In this document: positions 1 through 6,642 of the stretch, in pieces
Layout: each line of letters starts with the position of its first letter
Position numbering within the stretch: position 1 is the stretch's first letter
Source of the DNA: an uncultured Rhodocyclaceae bacterium
Lineage (GTDB): Bacteria; Pseudomonadota; Gammaproteobacteria; Burkholderiales; Rhodocyclaceae
Reading direction: 5' to 3'
Assembly: GCA_900549295.1 (NCBI GenBank)
Contig: URNG01000113.1
Span: 1-10,085 of the forward strand
Length of the DNA: 10,085 bases
Position numbers and translations under genes: made by a program
The notes under the pieces: generated by a model
The model's input: the letters and a program-made list of their open reading frames with translations, nothing else
Told to the model about the DNA's origin: nothing
The model's database searches: none

Positions 1-520
1 GGTTGGTGACGAAGGCGAGCGGCAGCTTGCCGAAGGCGAATACCTCGGTTTCGACGCCAGCCGGTCGGCTCTGGTGCAGGCGCGCGATCATCTCCCGCCC
101 GGCTTCCAGCGGCGGCACCCAGCGGCACATGCCGTAGCGGGCGAAGGTGGCGAGCGTCGCCTCGTTGTAGATGTTCAGGTGCGGCCCGGCCACGAAGGGC
201 TGGCCGGAAACCAGATTGATCGCCCCGAGATCGTTGGCTTCCACTTTGCAGCCCGCTTCATCGACGATGCGGCGCAGGGCTTTCAGATCGCTCTCCGATT
301 CGAGCAGCGCCTGCGCCGAGATCACCACTTCCTTGCCGGCGTCGGTCAGATCGCGCGCCAGACCGATCCAGTCGGTGGTGCGCAGTTGCTGACGGCGGGA
401 ACAGACCACTTCGCCGACGTAAATCACGTCGATCGCCGGATTGGCCGCGATTTCCGAGTAAAAATCCAGCACTTCGGCCTTGGGCCAGAAGTAGAGGAGG
501 GGGCCGAGAGAGAGTTTCAT
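1..520 (-). CDS. ubiV: UbiV, O2-independent ubiquinone hydroxylation protein (3' end cut by window edge)
   Basis: UbiV pairs with UbiU to carry out the ring hydroxylations of ubiquinone synthesis without oxygen; both belong to peptidase family U32 and carry a 4Fe-4S cluster. The visible 173 residues begin MKLSLGPLLYFWPK, very like the E. coli start MKYSLGPVLWYWPK. They include YVGEVVCSRR with Cys40, which matches the first cluster ligand of the family (Cys39 in E. coli), then IEASDLG-like EANDLGAINL and FVAGPHLNIYN. The remaining ligands (a C-x16-C-x3-C pattern in E. coli) would lie beyond position 1. The ATG at 520 is fixed by the conserved N-terminus, and no in-frame start lies upstream. 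The 20-40 bases before it are pyrimidine-rich with no Shine-Dalgarno sequence, so translation may depend on coupling (see the leader ORF at 517-567). It lies 78 bases downstream of ubiU on the same strand. Family assignment is secure. Confidence 0.95.
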   Translation of the reverse strand, partial: MKLSLGPLLYFWPKAEVLDFYSEIAANPAIDVIYVGEVVCSRRQQLRTTDWIGLARDLTDAGKEVVISAQALLESESDLKALRRIVDEAGCKVEANDLGAINLVSGQPFVAGPHLNIYNEATLATFARYGMCRWVPPLEAGREMIARLHQSRPAGVETEVFAFGKLPLAFVTN

Positions 521-567
521 GAGCGGAAAGGGAGAGGAGGGAAAAGAGAAGGGTGCGGGCGTGCCAT
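517..567 (-). promoter_or_regulatory. Candidate 16-codon leader ORF coupled to ubiV
   Basis: Within the ubiU-ubiV gap an ATG at 567 opens a 16-codon frame, MARPHPSLFPPLPFRS. It is preceded by AAGGTGG with six bases to the ATG, a good Shine-Dalgarno match. Its TGA (519-517) overlaps the ubiV ATG (520-518) as ATGA. The ubiV start itself has no ribosome binding site, so terminating ribosomes could reinitiate there. The peptide is proline-rich and contains a PP pair. This is an inference from geometry; a chance ORF is possible. Confidence 0.35.
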
Positions 568-598
568 CACGTTCCACCTTTCACTTTGCACGCAAAAA

Positions 599-1615
599 TC
601 AGCGCCACGGGCGGTTGTAGGCGCCGAGCGTCGCCTGATTGCCTTCGGATACCTTGGCCAGTTCGGCCTGCCAGCCGGGTTTGACGTGGTAGCGTTCGTT
701 GCCGTCGCGCAGGCTGTCCAGCGCCGCGCGCAGGGTGCGGGTGACCTGGGTGACGTAGGCGGGGCTGCGCTGACGGCCTTCGATCTTGATCGCGCGCACG
801 CCGATTTTCAGAATTTCGGGCAGGATTTCCAGCACGTTGAGGCTGGTCGGTTCTTCCAGGGCGTAATAGGTTTCGCCCTGCACGTCGAAGCGGCCCTTGC
901 ACAGGGTCGGATAGCCAGCGGGCTCGTCGTCGTTGAAACGGTCGATGAGAATGCCGTTCAGGCGGGTTTCCATCAGGCCGGGCTGCTTGTCCCATTTGAC
1001 GTACTTGGCCGGCGAGCAGGCGCCGACGGTGTTGGGCGATTCGCCGCAGGCGTAGGAGGAGAGCCAGCAGCGCCCCTCGTTCATCACGCACAGGCTGCCG
1101 AAACCGAATACCTCGATTTCCACCGAAGTGTTCTTGATGACGTGCTCCACCTGCGCCAGCGTCAGCACGCGCGGCAGGACGGCGCGGCGCACGCCGAATT
1201 CGCGCTGGCAGAAATTGATGGCTTCGTAGCTGGTGGCCGAGCCTTGCACCGAAAGATGCAGGCGCTGCTGCGGGTGTTTGTTGGCGGCGTAATCGAGCAG
1301 TCCGACATCGGCGAGGATGATGGCATCGACGCCCAGATCGACGGCGGCATCGACCGATTTCTGCCAGTCCGCCACCCGCCCTGCCTGGGCGAAGGTATTG
1401 ATGGCCAGCAGCACTTCCCGGCCCTTGCCGTGCGCATAGCGGATGCCCTCGGCCATGCTTTTCTGGTCGAAGTTCAGGCCCGCGAAATTGCGCGCGTTGG
1501 TGTCGTTCTTGAAACCGAGATAAACCGCGTCAGCCCCTTGGTCCACCGCAGTTTTCAGCGCGGGGAGGCTGCCGGCCGGGCAGACAAGATCGGGCAGTGC
1601 GTGCGTGGGCGTCAT
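599..1615 (-). CDS. ubiU: UbiU, O2-independent ubiquinone hydroxylation protein
   Basis: UbiU forms a heterodimer with UbiV and replaces the oxygen-dependent hydroxylases of ubiquinone synthesis under anoxia; it is cytoplasmic. The 338-residue product matches the family length (331 in E. coli) and carries its hallmarks: DLVCPAGSLPALK (10-22), DAVYLGFKNDTNARNFAGLNF (29-49), LSVQGSATSYEAINF (121-135), EEPTSLN (254-260) and KIEGRQRSPAYV (277-288). The 4Fe-4S ligands correspond to C176, C183, C200 and C239 (GSLC, EGRC, GAC, YPTLCKGR). The open frame extends upstream to 1678, but the ATG at 1615 fits the family start and lies about 28 bases from the predicted transcription start. No clear Shine-Dalgarno sequence precedes it. 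It is the first gene of a ubiU-ubiV unit. The third partner, the sterol-carrier-like protein UbiT, is not visible in this window. Confidence 0.96.
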   Translation of the reverse strand: MTPTHALPDLVCPAGSLPALKTAVDQGADAVYLGFKNDTNARNFAGLNFDQKSMAEGIRYAHGKGREVLLAINTFAQAGRVADWQKSVDAAVDLGVDAIILADVGLLDYAANKHPQQRLHLSVQGSATSYEAINFCQREFGVRRAVLPRVLTLAQVEHVIKNTSVEIEVFGFGSLCVMNEGRCWLSSYACGESPNTVGACSPAKYVKWDKQPGLMETRLNGILIDRFNDDEPAGYPTLCKGRFDVQGETYYALEEPTSLNVLEILPEILKIGVRAIKIEGRQRSPAYVTQVTRTLRAALDSLRDGNERYHVKPGWQAELAKVSEGNQATLGAYNRPWR

Positions 1616-1650
1616 CGGAGTGCTGAAAGTCGGACGTTGGGGAGTAGGCG

Positions 1651-1656
1651 AGTATA
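1651..1656 (-). promoter_or_regulatory. -10 element of the ubiU promoter
   Basis: Read on the minus strand the hexamer is TATACT, five of six bases of the sigma-70 consensus. It lies 21 bases downstream of the FNR-type palindrome at 1678-1691 and has no recognisable -35 hexamer; the palindrome occupies that place. This predicts a start near 1644, with the palindrome centred near -40.5, the usual class II activator position. The untranslated leader would be about 28 bases. Confidence 0.6.
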
Positions 1657-1677
1657 GCCAGCCAGCGCCTGCGGCCA

Positions 1678-1691
1678 TTGATCCGTATCAA
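1678..1691. promoter_or_regulatory. Perfect FNR/ANR-type binding site
   Basis: The sequence TTGAT-CCGT-ATCAA is a perfect match to the FNR family consensus TTGAT-N4-ATCAA. FNR-type regulators are Fe-S transcription factors active only without oxygen. The site lies between the divergent ubiU gene and the receiver/ATPase gene, centred about 70 bases from the ubiU ATG, with a -10 element at class II distance on the ubiU side. E. coli ubiUV is known to be FNR-activated, so the same control here is a strong inference. A CRP/FNR relative such as DNR could use the same sequence. Confidence 0.8.
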
Positions 1692-1702
1692 ACGAAAAGC
1701 CA

Positions 1703-1711
1703 TGCTAGGAT
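1703..1711 (+). promoter_or_regulatory. Possible extended -10 for the receiver/ATPase gene
   Basis: TGC-TAGGAT resembles an extended -10 (TGn-TATAAT, four of six in the hexamer). It would start transcription near 1718, leaving about 25 bases before the ATG at 1743. No good -35 is present, and the FNR-type site would sit at about -33, where a bound protein would block rather than help. The evidence is weak. Confidence 0.25.
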
Positions 1712-1742
1712 GCTGAAAAAACCTTTCGACCATCTTTTCCCC

Positions 1743-2648
1743 ATGCGTAAAAAACCCATCCTGGTCGTCGATGATGATCCGCTCTGTCTCTTGCTGGCCG
1801 AAGAATGCCTGGAGCCCGAAGGGTTCAGCCTGGAAAAATTCACCAATGCAGAAGCGGCCTGGCAGCGCCTGAATGCGCCCGGCAGCGATTTTTCCCTGCT
1901 GATCCTCGATCGCAACATGCCCGGGCTGGATGGTCTGGCATTCCTGCAACGCCTGCACGCGCAGCCGCGTTTTTCCGATTTGCCGATCATCATGCAGACG
2001 GCAGCCGACACGCCGGAAGAAATCCGTCAAGGTTTGGCCGCCGGAGTGCATTACTACCTGACCAAACCAGCGGCAGCGGCGGCCTTGCTCTCCATCGTGC
2101 ATGCCGCACTGGAAGACCGAAGCGCCCGGGCGGCCTTGCGCGAACACGCGGCGCGCCTGGAAAGCAGCCAGAAGGCAGTGCAGAAACTGCTCGTCAGCGC
2201 GCAATACCAATTCACCACGCTGGCAGAAGTTTCCGCGCTCGTGCCCATGCTGGCCGCGCTTTGCCCGGAGCCCGACCGGGTCGCGCCGGGTTTGTCGGAG
2301 TTGATGGTCAACGCGATCGAACACGGCAATCTGGGCATCACCTATGAAGAAAAAGCAGCCCTGAAATGGGACGGCGGCTGGGAAGGCGAAATCTGCCGCC
2401 GCCTGGGCCTGCCGGAATACCGCGATCGGCGGGCCATCATCACGCTGGAACGCCGCCCCGGCCACTTGGTGTTTCGCATCGTTGACCAAGGCGCAGGCTT
2501 TGCCTGGAGCAACTTTCTGGATTTCGACCCGGAGCGCGCTTTCGACGCCAACGGCCGTGGCATCGCCATGGCGCGCGCGACCAGCTTCTCGCATCTGGAA
2601 TACGCCGGGTGCGGCAACATCGTCAGCGCCTGGGTCGATTTACCCTGA
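1743..2648 (+). CDS. Response-regulator receiver fused to RsbW-like ATPase/kinase domain
   Basis: The 301-residue cytoplasmic protein has two domains. Residues 4-122 are a CheY-like receiver with the acidic pair D10/D11, phosphoacceptor D56 (LILDRNMPG), switch T86 and K108 (LTKP). A helical, probably coiled-coil linker (about 123-152) leads to an HATPase_c_2 domain (155-301) of the anti-sigma/RsbW type. That domain has the N-box ELMVNAIEHGN (186-196), G1 box DQGAG (248-252) and G2 box GRGIAMA (271-277). Such domains phosphorylate STAS anti-sigma-antagonist proteins or bind a sigma factor; which one applies here cannot be seen. Related proteins often carry a PP2C/SpoIIE phosphatase between these two domains, and it is absent here. 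The start could also be the in-frame ATG at 1710 (312 residues). Neither start has a good ribosome binding site; 1743 gives a standard receiver N-terminus. No partner kinase or STAS gene is adjacent. Confidence 0.85.
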   Translation: MRKKPILVVDDDPLCLLLAEECLEPEGFSLEKFTNAEAAWQRLNAPGSDFSLLILDRNMPGLDGLAFLQRLHAQPRFSDLPIIMQTAADTPEEIRQGLAAGVHYYLTKPAAAAALLSIVHAALEDRSARAALREHAARLESSQKAVQKLLVSAQYQFTTLAEVSALVPMLAALCPEPDRVAPGLSELMVNAIEHGNLGITYEEKAALKWDGGWEGEICRRLGLPEYRDRRAIITLERRPGHLVFRIVDQGAGFAWSNFLDFDPERAFDANGRGIAMARATSFSHLEYAGCGNIVSAWVDLP

Positions 2649-2662
2649 AAACCGGCCCTGCA

Positions 2663-2679
2663 GGCCAGCGCCGCTGGCC
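2663..2679. terminator. GC-rich hairpin at a convergent gene junction
   Basis: GGCCAGC-GCC-GCTGGCC forms a perfect 7-bp stem with a three-base loop (8 bp if the loop closes to one base). It lies in the 34-base gap between the convergent stops of the receiver/ATPase gene and rlpA. Its position suits a shared terminator, but no T-run follows immediately on either strand, so it is not a textbook intrinsic terminator. The same stem occurs inside mreC (8018-8036). Confidence 0.4.
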
Positions 2680-2682
2680 CAG

Positions 2683-3612
2683 TCAGCGTATCACCACCGC
2701 CGGCTTGTAGCCCAGCGCCTGCTGGATGCGCGCCGCAACCGCCTCTGCCGAGCGCCGGTCGGCGTAAGGCCCAAGCTGGACGCGGTGCAGCGGCGGATTA
2801 CGCACGATGTGCATGGCTTCGCTCAGCCAATCCAGTTCGCGCTCCAGGTGGCGCTTGAGGTTGTCGGCATTATCGGCATTGGCGAAGGCGCCCAGTTGCA
2901 GATAAACCCCCGGCAGCAGACGGTTTTCAACCACGGGGGCCGCAGTTGTCGCCATGGGCATGGCGGGCGGTGCCATCTGGGCGTAAGTCGTGCTCTGGCT
3001 GGCATCCGGAATGATGGCTTCCACTTCCACCTGGCCGCTACCTCCCTGGATCAGGTCCAGCTTGTGCGCGGCGGTATAGGACAGATCGATCACCCGGCTG
3101 GCGTGGAAAGGGCCACGGTCGATCACCCGCACGACCACGCTTTTGCCGGTATCGAGGCGCGTCACCCGCACGTAGGAAGGCAGCGCCAACGTCGGATGGG
3201 CGGCGGTCATGGCGAACATGTCGTAAGGCTCGCCGATGGAGGTTTTCTGGCCATGGAATTTCTTGCCATACCAACTGGCAATGCCACGCGCCTTGTATGA
3301 CCGGATGCTGGTATGGGGCACGTAGCGGGTGCCAAAAACCTCATACGGGCGCAGCGCCGGCTTGTGCAGCGGCTCCCAGCGCGGCACCGCATCCGGCACC
3401 TGATCGAGGTTGGCGGGAATTTCGTCCGCCGGGCCATCGTCCTTGTAATAGCCCCCGCCGCCAGAACGCTTACCGGTACTGCCAGGGGCCGGTTTGCTCG
3501 TGGCAGACGGGCTGCTCGGGCCGGCCGTGGAGGATGCAGGCGGCGCCGAAGTGCTGCCGCATGCGGCGAGGAATACTGCCAGGCTGGCCGTGAGTAGCAA
3601 ATGTCTTTTCAT
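2683..3612 (-). CDS. rlpA: RlpA, septal/sidewall lytic transglycosylase lipoprotein
   Basis: RlpA is an outer-membrane lipoprotein that cleaves glycan strands lacking stem peptides. The 309-residue product starts with a lipoprotein signal ending LAA|C18, followed by a Ser/Pro/Gly-rich linker (19-55). The double-psi beta-barrel domain lies at about 108-200 (GIASWYGKKFHG, VVVRVIDRGPF). E128, H139 and D165 have the same spacing (11 and 26) as the catalytic E120/H131/D157 of Pseudomonas aeruginosa RlpA, so it is probably enzymatically active, unlike E. coli RlpA. The C-terminal SPOR domain (about 233-308, GVYLQLGAFANADNADNL) binds denuded peptidoglycan. The ATG overlaps the rodA stop as ATGA, with GGTG upstream, indicating translational coupling. 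It is the last gene of the mre operon. The same frame stays open far upstream into rodA, but lipobox and homology fix this start. Confidence 0.95.
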   Translation of the reverse strand: MKRHLLLTASLAVFLAACGSTSAPPASSTAGPSSPSATSKPAPGSTGKRSGGGGYYKDDGPADEIPANLDQVPDAVPRWEPLHKPALRPYEVFGTRYVPHTSIRSYKARGIASWYGKKFHGQKTSIGEPYDMFAMTAAHPTLALPSYVRVTRLDTGKSVVVRVIDRGPFHASRVIDLSYTAAHKLDLIQGGSGQVEVEAIIPDASQSTTYAQMAPPAMPMATTAAPVVENRLLPGVYLQLGAFANADNADNLKRHLERELDWLSEAMHIVRNPPLHRVQLGPYADRRSAEAVAARIQQALGYKPAVVIR

Positions 3613-4712
3613 TTTTTCACCAACATGCGATGGGTATGTATGCTCATCAGGATGCCGATGCCCAGCATCAGGGTAATCAGGGCGGTGCCACCGTAGCTGA
3701 TGAAGGGCAAGGGCACGCCGACCACCGGCAGGATACCGGACACCATGCCCATATTGACGAAGGCGTAGATGAACAAGGTCAGCGTGACGGCCCCCGCCAG
3801 CAGGCGCGAGAACATGGTCGGCGCGGCAGCGGAAATCATCAGGCCACGACCGATCAGGAGCGTAAACAGCACCAGCAGCACCCCGTTGCCGACCAGACCC
3901 CACTCCTCGGAAAAGACCGCAAAAATGAAGTCGGTGTGTTTTTCCGGAATGAATTCGAGGTGCGTTTGCGTGCCTTTCAGCCAGCCCTTGCCCAGGGTGC
4001 CGCCGGAACCGATGGCGATGGTGGATTGGATGATGTGATAGCCCGCGCCCAGCGGGTCGGAGGTCGGGTCGATCAGGGTCATCACCCGCCGCCGCTGGTA
4101 GTCGTGCAGCATCGTCCACAGCACCGGCAGGGCTGCCCCGGCGGCGGCTCCCAGGGCAAACATCACTTTCCACGGCAGGCCGGCAAAAAAGATCACGAAG
4201 AACCCGGCCCCGACGATGAGTAGCGATGTCCCCAGATCCGGCTGCTTGAGGATGAAAACGACCGGCACCGCCAGCAGCAGCGCGGCGACGGCGTAGTGGC
4301 GGGCGCGCAGAACGGATTCGTGTTTCTGAAAATACCAGGCCAGCATCATCGGCATGACCACCTTCATGATCTCGGACGGCTGGATGCGCAGGAAAATCAG
4401 GGAAATCCAGCGCCGCGAACCGTTCACGACGATCCCGAACAAGGCCACGGCAACGAGCAGCACCACCCCCAGCACATAGAGCGGCACGGCGTAGCGCATC
4501 ATGGTTTGCGGCGAAATGCGGGCAACCGCCAGCATCACCACGGCCGCCCCCAGCATGTTCATGACCTGCCGGTCCAGTTTCCAGAAGCCATCGCTGGCGG
4601 TTGCCGAGTAAACACTCGCCAGACCAATGCCGCTCAGCGCGCAGACGATCAGGAGCAGCGGGAAATCGAGGTGGGCAAGCGTCTCCCGCCACTGCGCCTT
4701 AATCCACTTCAT
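3609..4712 (-). CDS. rodA: RodA, SEDS-family peptidoglycan glycosyltransferase
   Basis: RodA polymerises lipid II into glycan strands for side-wall growth, in complex with PBP2 in the inner membrane. The 367-residue product is close to E. coli RodA (370) and is strongly hydrophobic, consistent with about ten membrane segments. SEDS signatures are visible: RRWISLIFLRIQPSE (100-114), KQPDLGTS (156-163), GKGWLKGTQT (241-250), FIPEKHTDFIFAVFSEEWG (254-272) with the essential Asp at D261, and PLPFISYGGT (334-343). The ATG at 4712 is preferred over one at 4718: GAGGAG lies seven bases before 4712 but abuts 4718. The gene overlaps the mrdA end by 14 bases and the rlpA start by four. This matches the usual pbp2-rodA pairing. 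Confidence 0.96.
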   Translation of the reverse strand: MKWIKAQWRETLAHLDFPLLLIVCALSGIGLASVYSATASDGFWKLDRQVMNMLGAAVVMLAVARISPQTMMRYAVPLYVLGVVLLVAVALFGIVVNGSRRWISLIFLRIQPSEIMKVVMPMMLAWYFQKHESVLRARHYAVAALLLAVPVVFILKQPDLGTSLLIVGAGFFVIFFAGLPWKVMFALGAAAGAALPVLWTMLHDYQRRRVMTLIDPTSDPLGAGYHIIQSTIAIGSGGTLGKGWLKGTQTHLEFIPEKHTDFIFAVFSEEWGLVGNGVLLVLFTLLIGRGLMISAAAPTMFSRLLAGAVTLTLFIYAFVNMGMVSGILPVVGVPLPFISYGGTALITLMLGIGILMSIHTHRMLVKK

Positions 4713-6633
4713 GCGCATGCTCCTCCAGCAGATCGTGCTCGCCGCCTTCGTCTTCCCCGGCCTCGTCCTCGGCGGCGGGGCCATTGGGCGGCTGGCCGGC
4801 CAGATAATAATCAAAGACCTGGCGCGCGATGGGCGCGGCAGATTGGGCACCGAAGCCCCCGTTTTCCACCATCACGGCCACCACGATCCTGGGCGCATCG
4901 ACCGGAGCGAAAGCGATGTACCAGGAGTGGTCGCGCAGGCGCTCGCGCAACTGCCCCGCCACGTATTTCTGACCGCTTTTCAGGCTGAACACCTGCGCCG
5001 TCCCGGTCTTGCCGCCCGAGGTATATGGCGCATCGGCAAAGGCGCGCGCCCCGGTGCCGGACTGCACGACACCGGCCATGGCGCGCTTGATGAAATCGAC
5101 GTGCTCGCGCTTCAGGGGCACCTGGCGGACGGGCTCCTGCTCGATCAGCCGCTCTTCCCCGGTCGTCGGATTGGTGATGCGGCTGACCAGATGCGGACGG
5201 AACACCCGCCCGTAGTTGAGCACGTTGGCCAAGGCGTGCGCCATGTGCAGCGTGGAATACGAGTTGTAACCCTGGCCGATGCCGACCGAAATGGTTTCGC
5301 CGGAATACCATTTCTGCTGCTCGCGCTTCTTGAACCGCTGCTGCTTCCACTCCGGCGACGGCAGGATGCCTTTCGCCTCGCCCGGAATGTCGATTTCGGT
5401 TCGCCGCCCCAATCCCAGGTCGCCCATGAAGCGGGCAATGTTGTCGATGCCCATGTCGTTGGCCAGCACGTAATAATAGGTGTTGCAGGAGACCACGATG
5501 GATTTCAGCATGTCCACCGTCCCATGTCCGCCAACCTTGTCGTCCATGAAGCGCCGGTTGCCGAAATTGAAGTAGCCGGGATCGTTGATCGCCTGATAGG
5601 GCGTGCGTTTGCCCGTCGTCAGCGCGCCCAGCGCCATCAGCGGCTTGAAGGTGGAACCGGGCGGATAGGTGCTGTAGATGGCGCGGTTGAGCAGCGGCTT
5701 GTCCGGATGGTTGTTGAGTTCGTCCCAGTCGTCGAAACGAATGCCATCGACGAACAGATTGGGGTCGAAGGCCGGCGAGGACACCAGGGCCAGCACCGCG
5801 CCGTTGCTCGGGTCGATCGCCGTCAGCGAGCCGCGCCGCGCGCCGAAAGCCTGTTCGGCCACCCGCTGCAGACCGACATCCAGCGTCAGCGTGAGATTGT
5901 TGCCCGGCAAGGGTGCGGTCTGCGACAGCACCCGCACGGCCCGTCCGCCCGCATCGACCTCGACCTGCTCATAGCCGGGAATGCCGTGCAATTCATATTC
6001 GTAGTGCGCTTCCAGCCCGGTCTTGCCGATGTGCTCGGTGCCTTTGTAATTGGCTTCCTGCTCGTCTTCCTCGATCTTTTCCTTGTCTTTCGCGTTGATC
6101 CGGCTGATGTAGCCAATGGCGTGCGCCGCCAGCGCGCCTTCCGGGTATTGCCGGAACAGGCGCGCCTTCACCTCGACGCCGGGGAAACGGTAACGGTGTG
6201 CGGCAAAACGGGCCACTTCTTCATCGGAGAGGCGGGTGCGGATGGGAATGGACTCGAAATTCCTCGACTCCTCCAGCAGGCGCTTGAAGCGCCGCCGGTC
6301 TTTCAACTGGATTTCGACGATCTCGCTCAGGCCCTCGATGGTTTCTTCCAGCCCCGTCGTTTTCGAGGGCACGATTTCCAGCGTAAAGGCCGAATAATTG
6401 CGCGCCAGCACCACGCCGTTGCGATCCACGATATTGCCCCGATTGGGCATGACCGGCGCGAGCGAAATGCGGTTACTTTCGGCGCGCGTCGCGTAGTACT
6501 CGTGGCGCAACACCTGAAGATAGAAAAAACGCGCAAACAGCAGGCAAAAGAACAGGAAAACCAGCGCGCCGCTCAGGAGGATGCGCCGGCGGAAACGGTC
6601 GATATCCTGTTCGGCATGGTGAAAGCTGTTCAT
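4699..6633 (-). CDS. mrdA: Penicillin-binding protein 2 (PBP2), elongasome transpeptidase
   Basis: PBP2 is the monofunctional class B transpeptidase that cross-links new peptidoglycan made by RodA during elongation. The 644-residue product has one N-terminal membrane anchor (about 18-38), a pedestal/dimerisation region starting APVMPNRGNIVDRNG (59-73), and a C-terminal penicillin-binding domain. The catalytic motifs are S327-T-F-K330 (YPPGSTFKPL), S382-C-N384 and K542-T-G544 (SGGKTGTAQ). Residues 618-644 form a strongly acidic tail (AAEDEAGEDEGGEHDLLEE) that E. coli PBP2 does not have in this form. The start codon at 6633 follows the mreD stop by nine bases; the mreD stop context TAAGG supplies a Shine-Dalgarno match. 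The end overlaps rodA by 14 bases. Confidence 0.97.
   Translation of the reverse strand: MNSFHHAEQDIDRFRRRILLSGALVFLFFCLLFARFFYLQVLRHEYYATRAESNRISLAPVMPNRGNIVDRNGVVLARNYSAFTLEIVPSKTTGLEETIEGLSEIVEIQLKDRRRFKRLLEESRNFESIPIRTRLSDEEVARFAAHRYRFPGVEVKARLFRQYPEGALAAHAIGYISRINAKDKEKIEEDEQEANYKGTEHIGKTGLEAHYEYELHGIPGYEQVEVDAGGRAVRVLSQTAPLPGNNLTLTLDVGLQRVAEQAFGARRGSLTAIDPSNGAVLALVSSPAFDPNLFVDGIRFDDWDELNNHPDKPLLNRAIYSTYPPGSTFKPLMALGALTTGKRTPYQAINDPGYFNFGNRRFMDDKVGGHGTVDMLKSIVVSCNTYYYVLANDMGIDNIARFMGDLGLGRRTEIDIPGEAKGILPSPEWKQQRFKKREQQKWYSGETISVGIGQGYNSYSTLHMAHALANVLNYGRVFRPHLVSRITNPTTGEERLIEQEPVRQVPLKREHVDFIKRAMAGVVQSGTGARAFADAPYTSGGKTGTAQVFSLKSGQKYVAGQLRERLRDHSWYIAFAPVDAPRIVVAVMVENGGFGAQSAAPIARQVFDYYLAGQPPNGPAAEDEAGEDEGGEHDLLEEHAHEVD
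4720..4725 (-). promoter_or_regulatory. rodA ribosome binding site inside the mrdA 3' end
   Basis: The minus strand reads GAGGAG, seven bases before the rodA ATG at 4712. The same bases encode Glu-Glu in the acidic tail of PBP2. The spacing selects 4712 over the nearby in-frame ATG at 4718. Confidence 0.65.
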
Positions 6634-6642
6634 GAACGGGCC

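Noticed and set aside
74..1657. Long plus-strand open frame of 527 codons antisense to ubiU and ubiV
   Set aside because: It lies opposite two well-recognised genes, has low-complexity Arg/Ala/Gly/His composition and no recognisable domain; it is a by-product of GC-rich codon use.
1702..1716. Four-codon ORF (ATG CTA GGA TGC TGA) before the receiver/ATPase gene
   Set aside because: It is too short, has no convincing ribosome site, and is not coupled to either candidate start codon.
1530..2594. Minus-strand open frame of 354 codons opposite the receiver/ATPase gene
   Set aside because: The plus strand encodes two clear domains with intact motifs; the antisense translation has none and runs into ubiU in another frame.
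2683..4692. The rlpA frame stays open upstream for 360 codons, suggesting a fusion protein
   Set aside because: The upstream part is an out-of-frame reading of rodA. The lipoprotein signal starting at 3612 and the ATGA overlap define the true rlpA start.
4792..4803. Perfect 12-base palindrome CTGGCCGGCCAG
   Set aside because: It encodes Leu-Ala-Gly-Gln within PBP2, has no loop or T-run, and such GC palindromes are common by chance at this composition.
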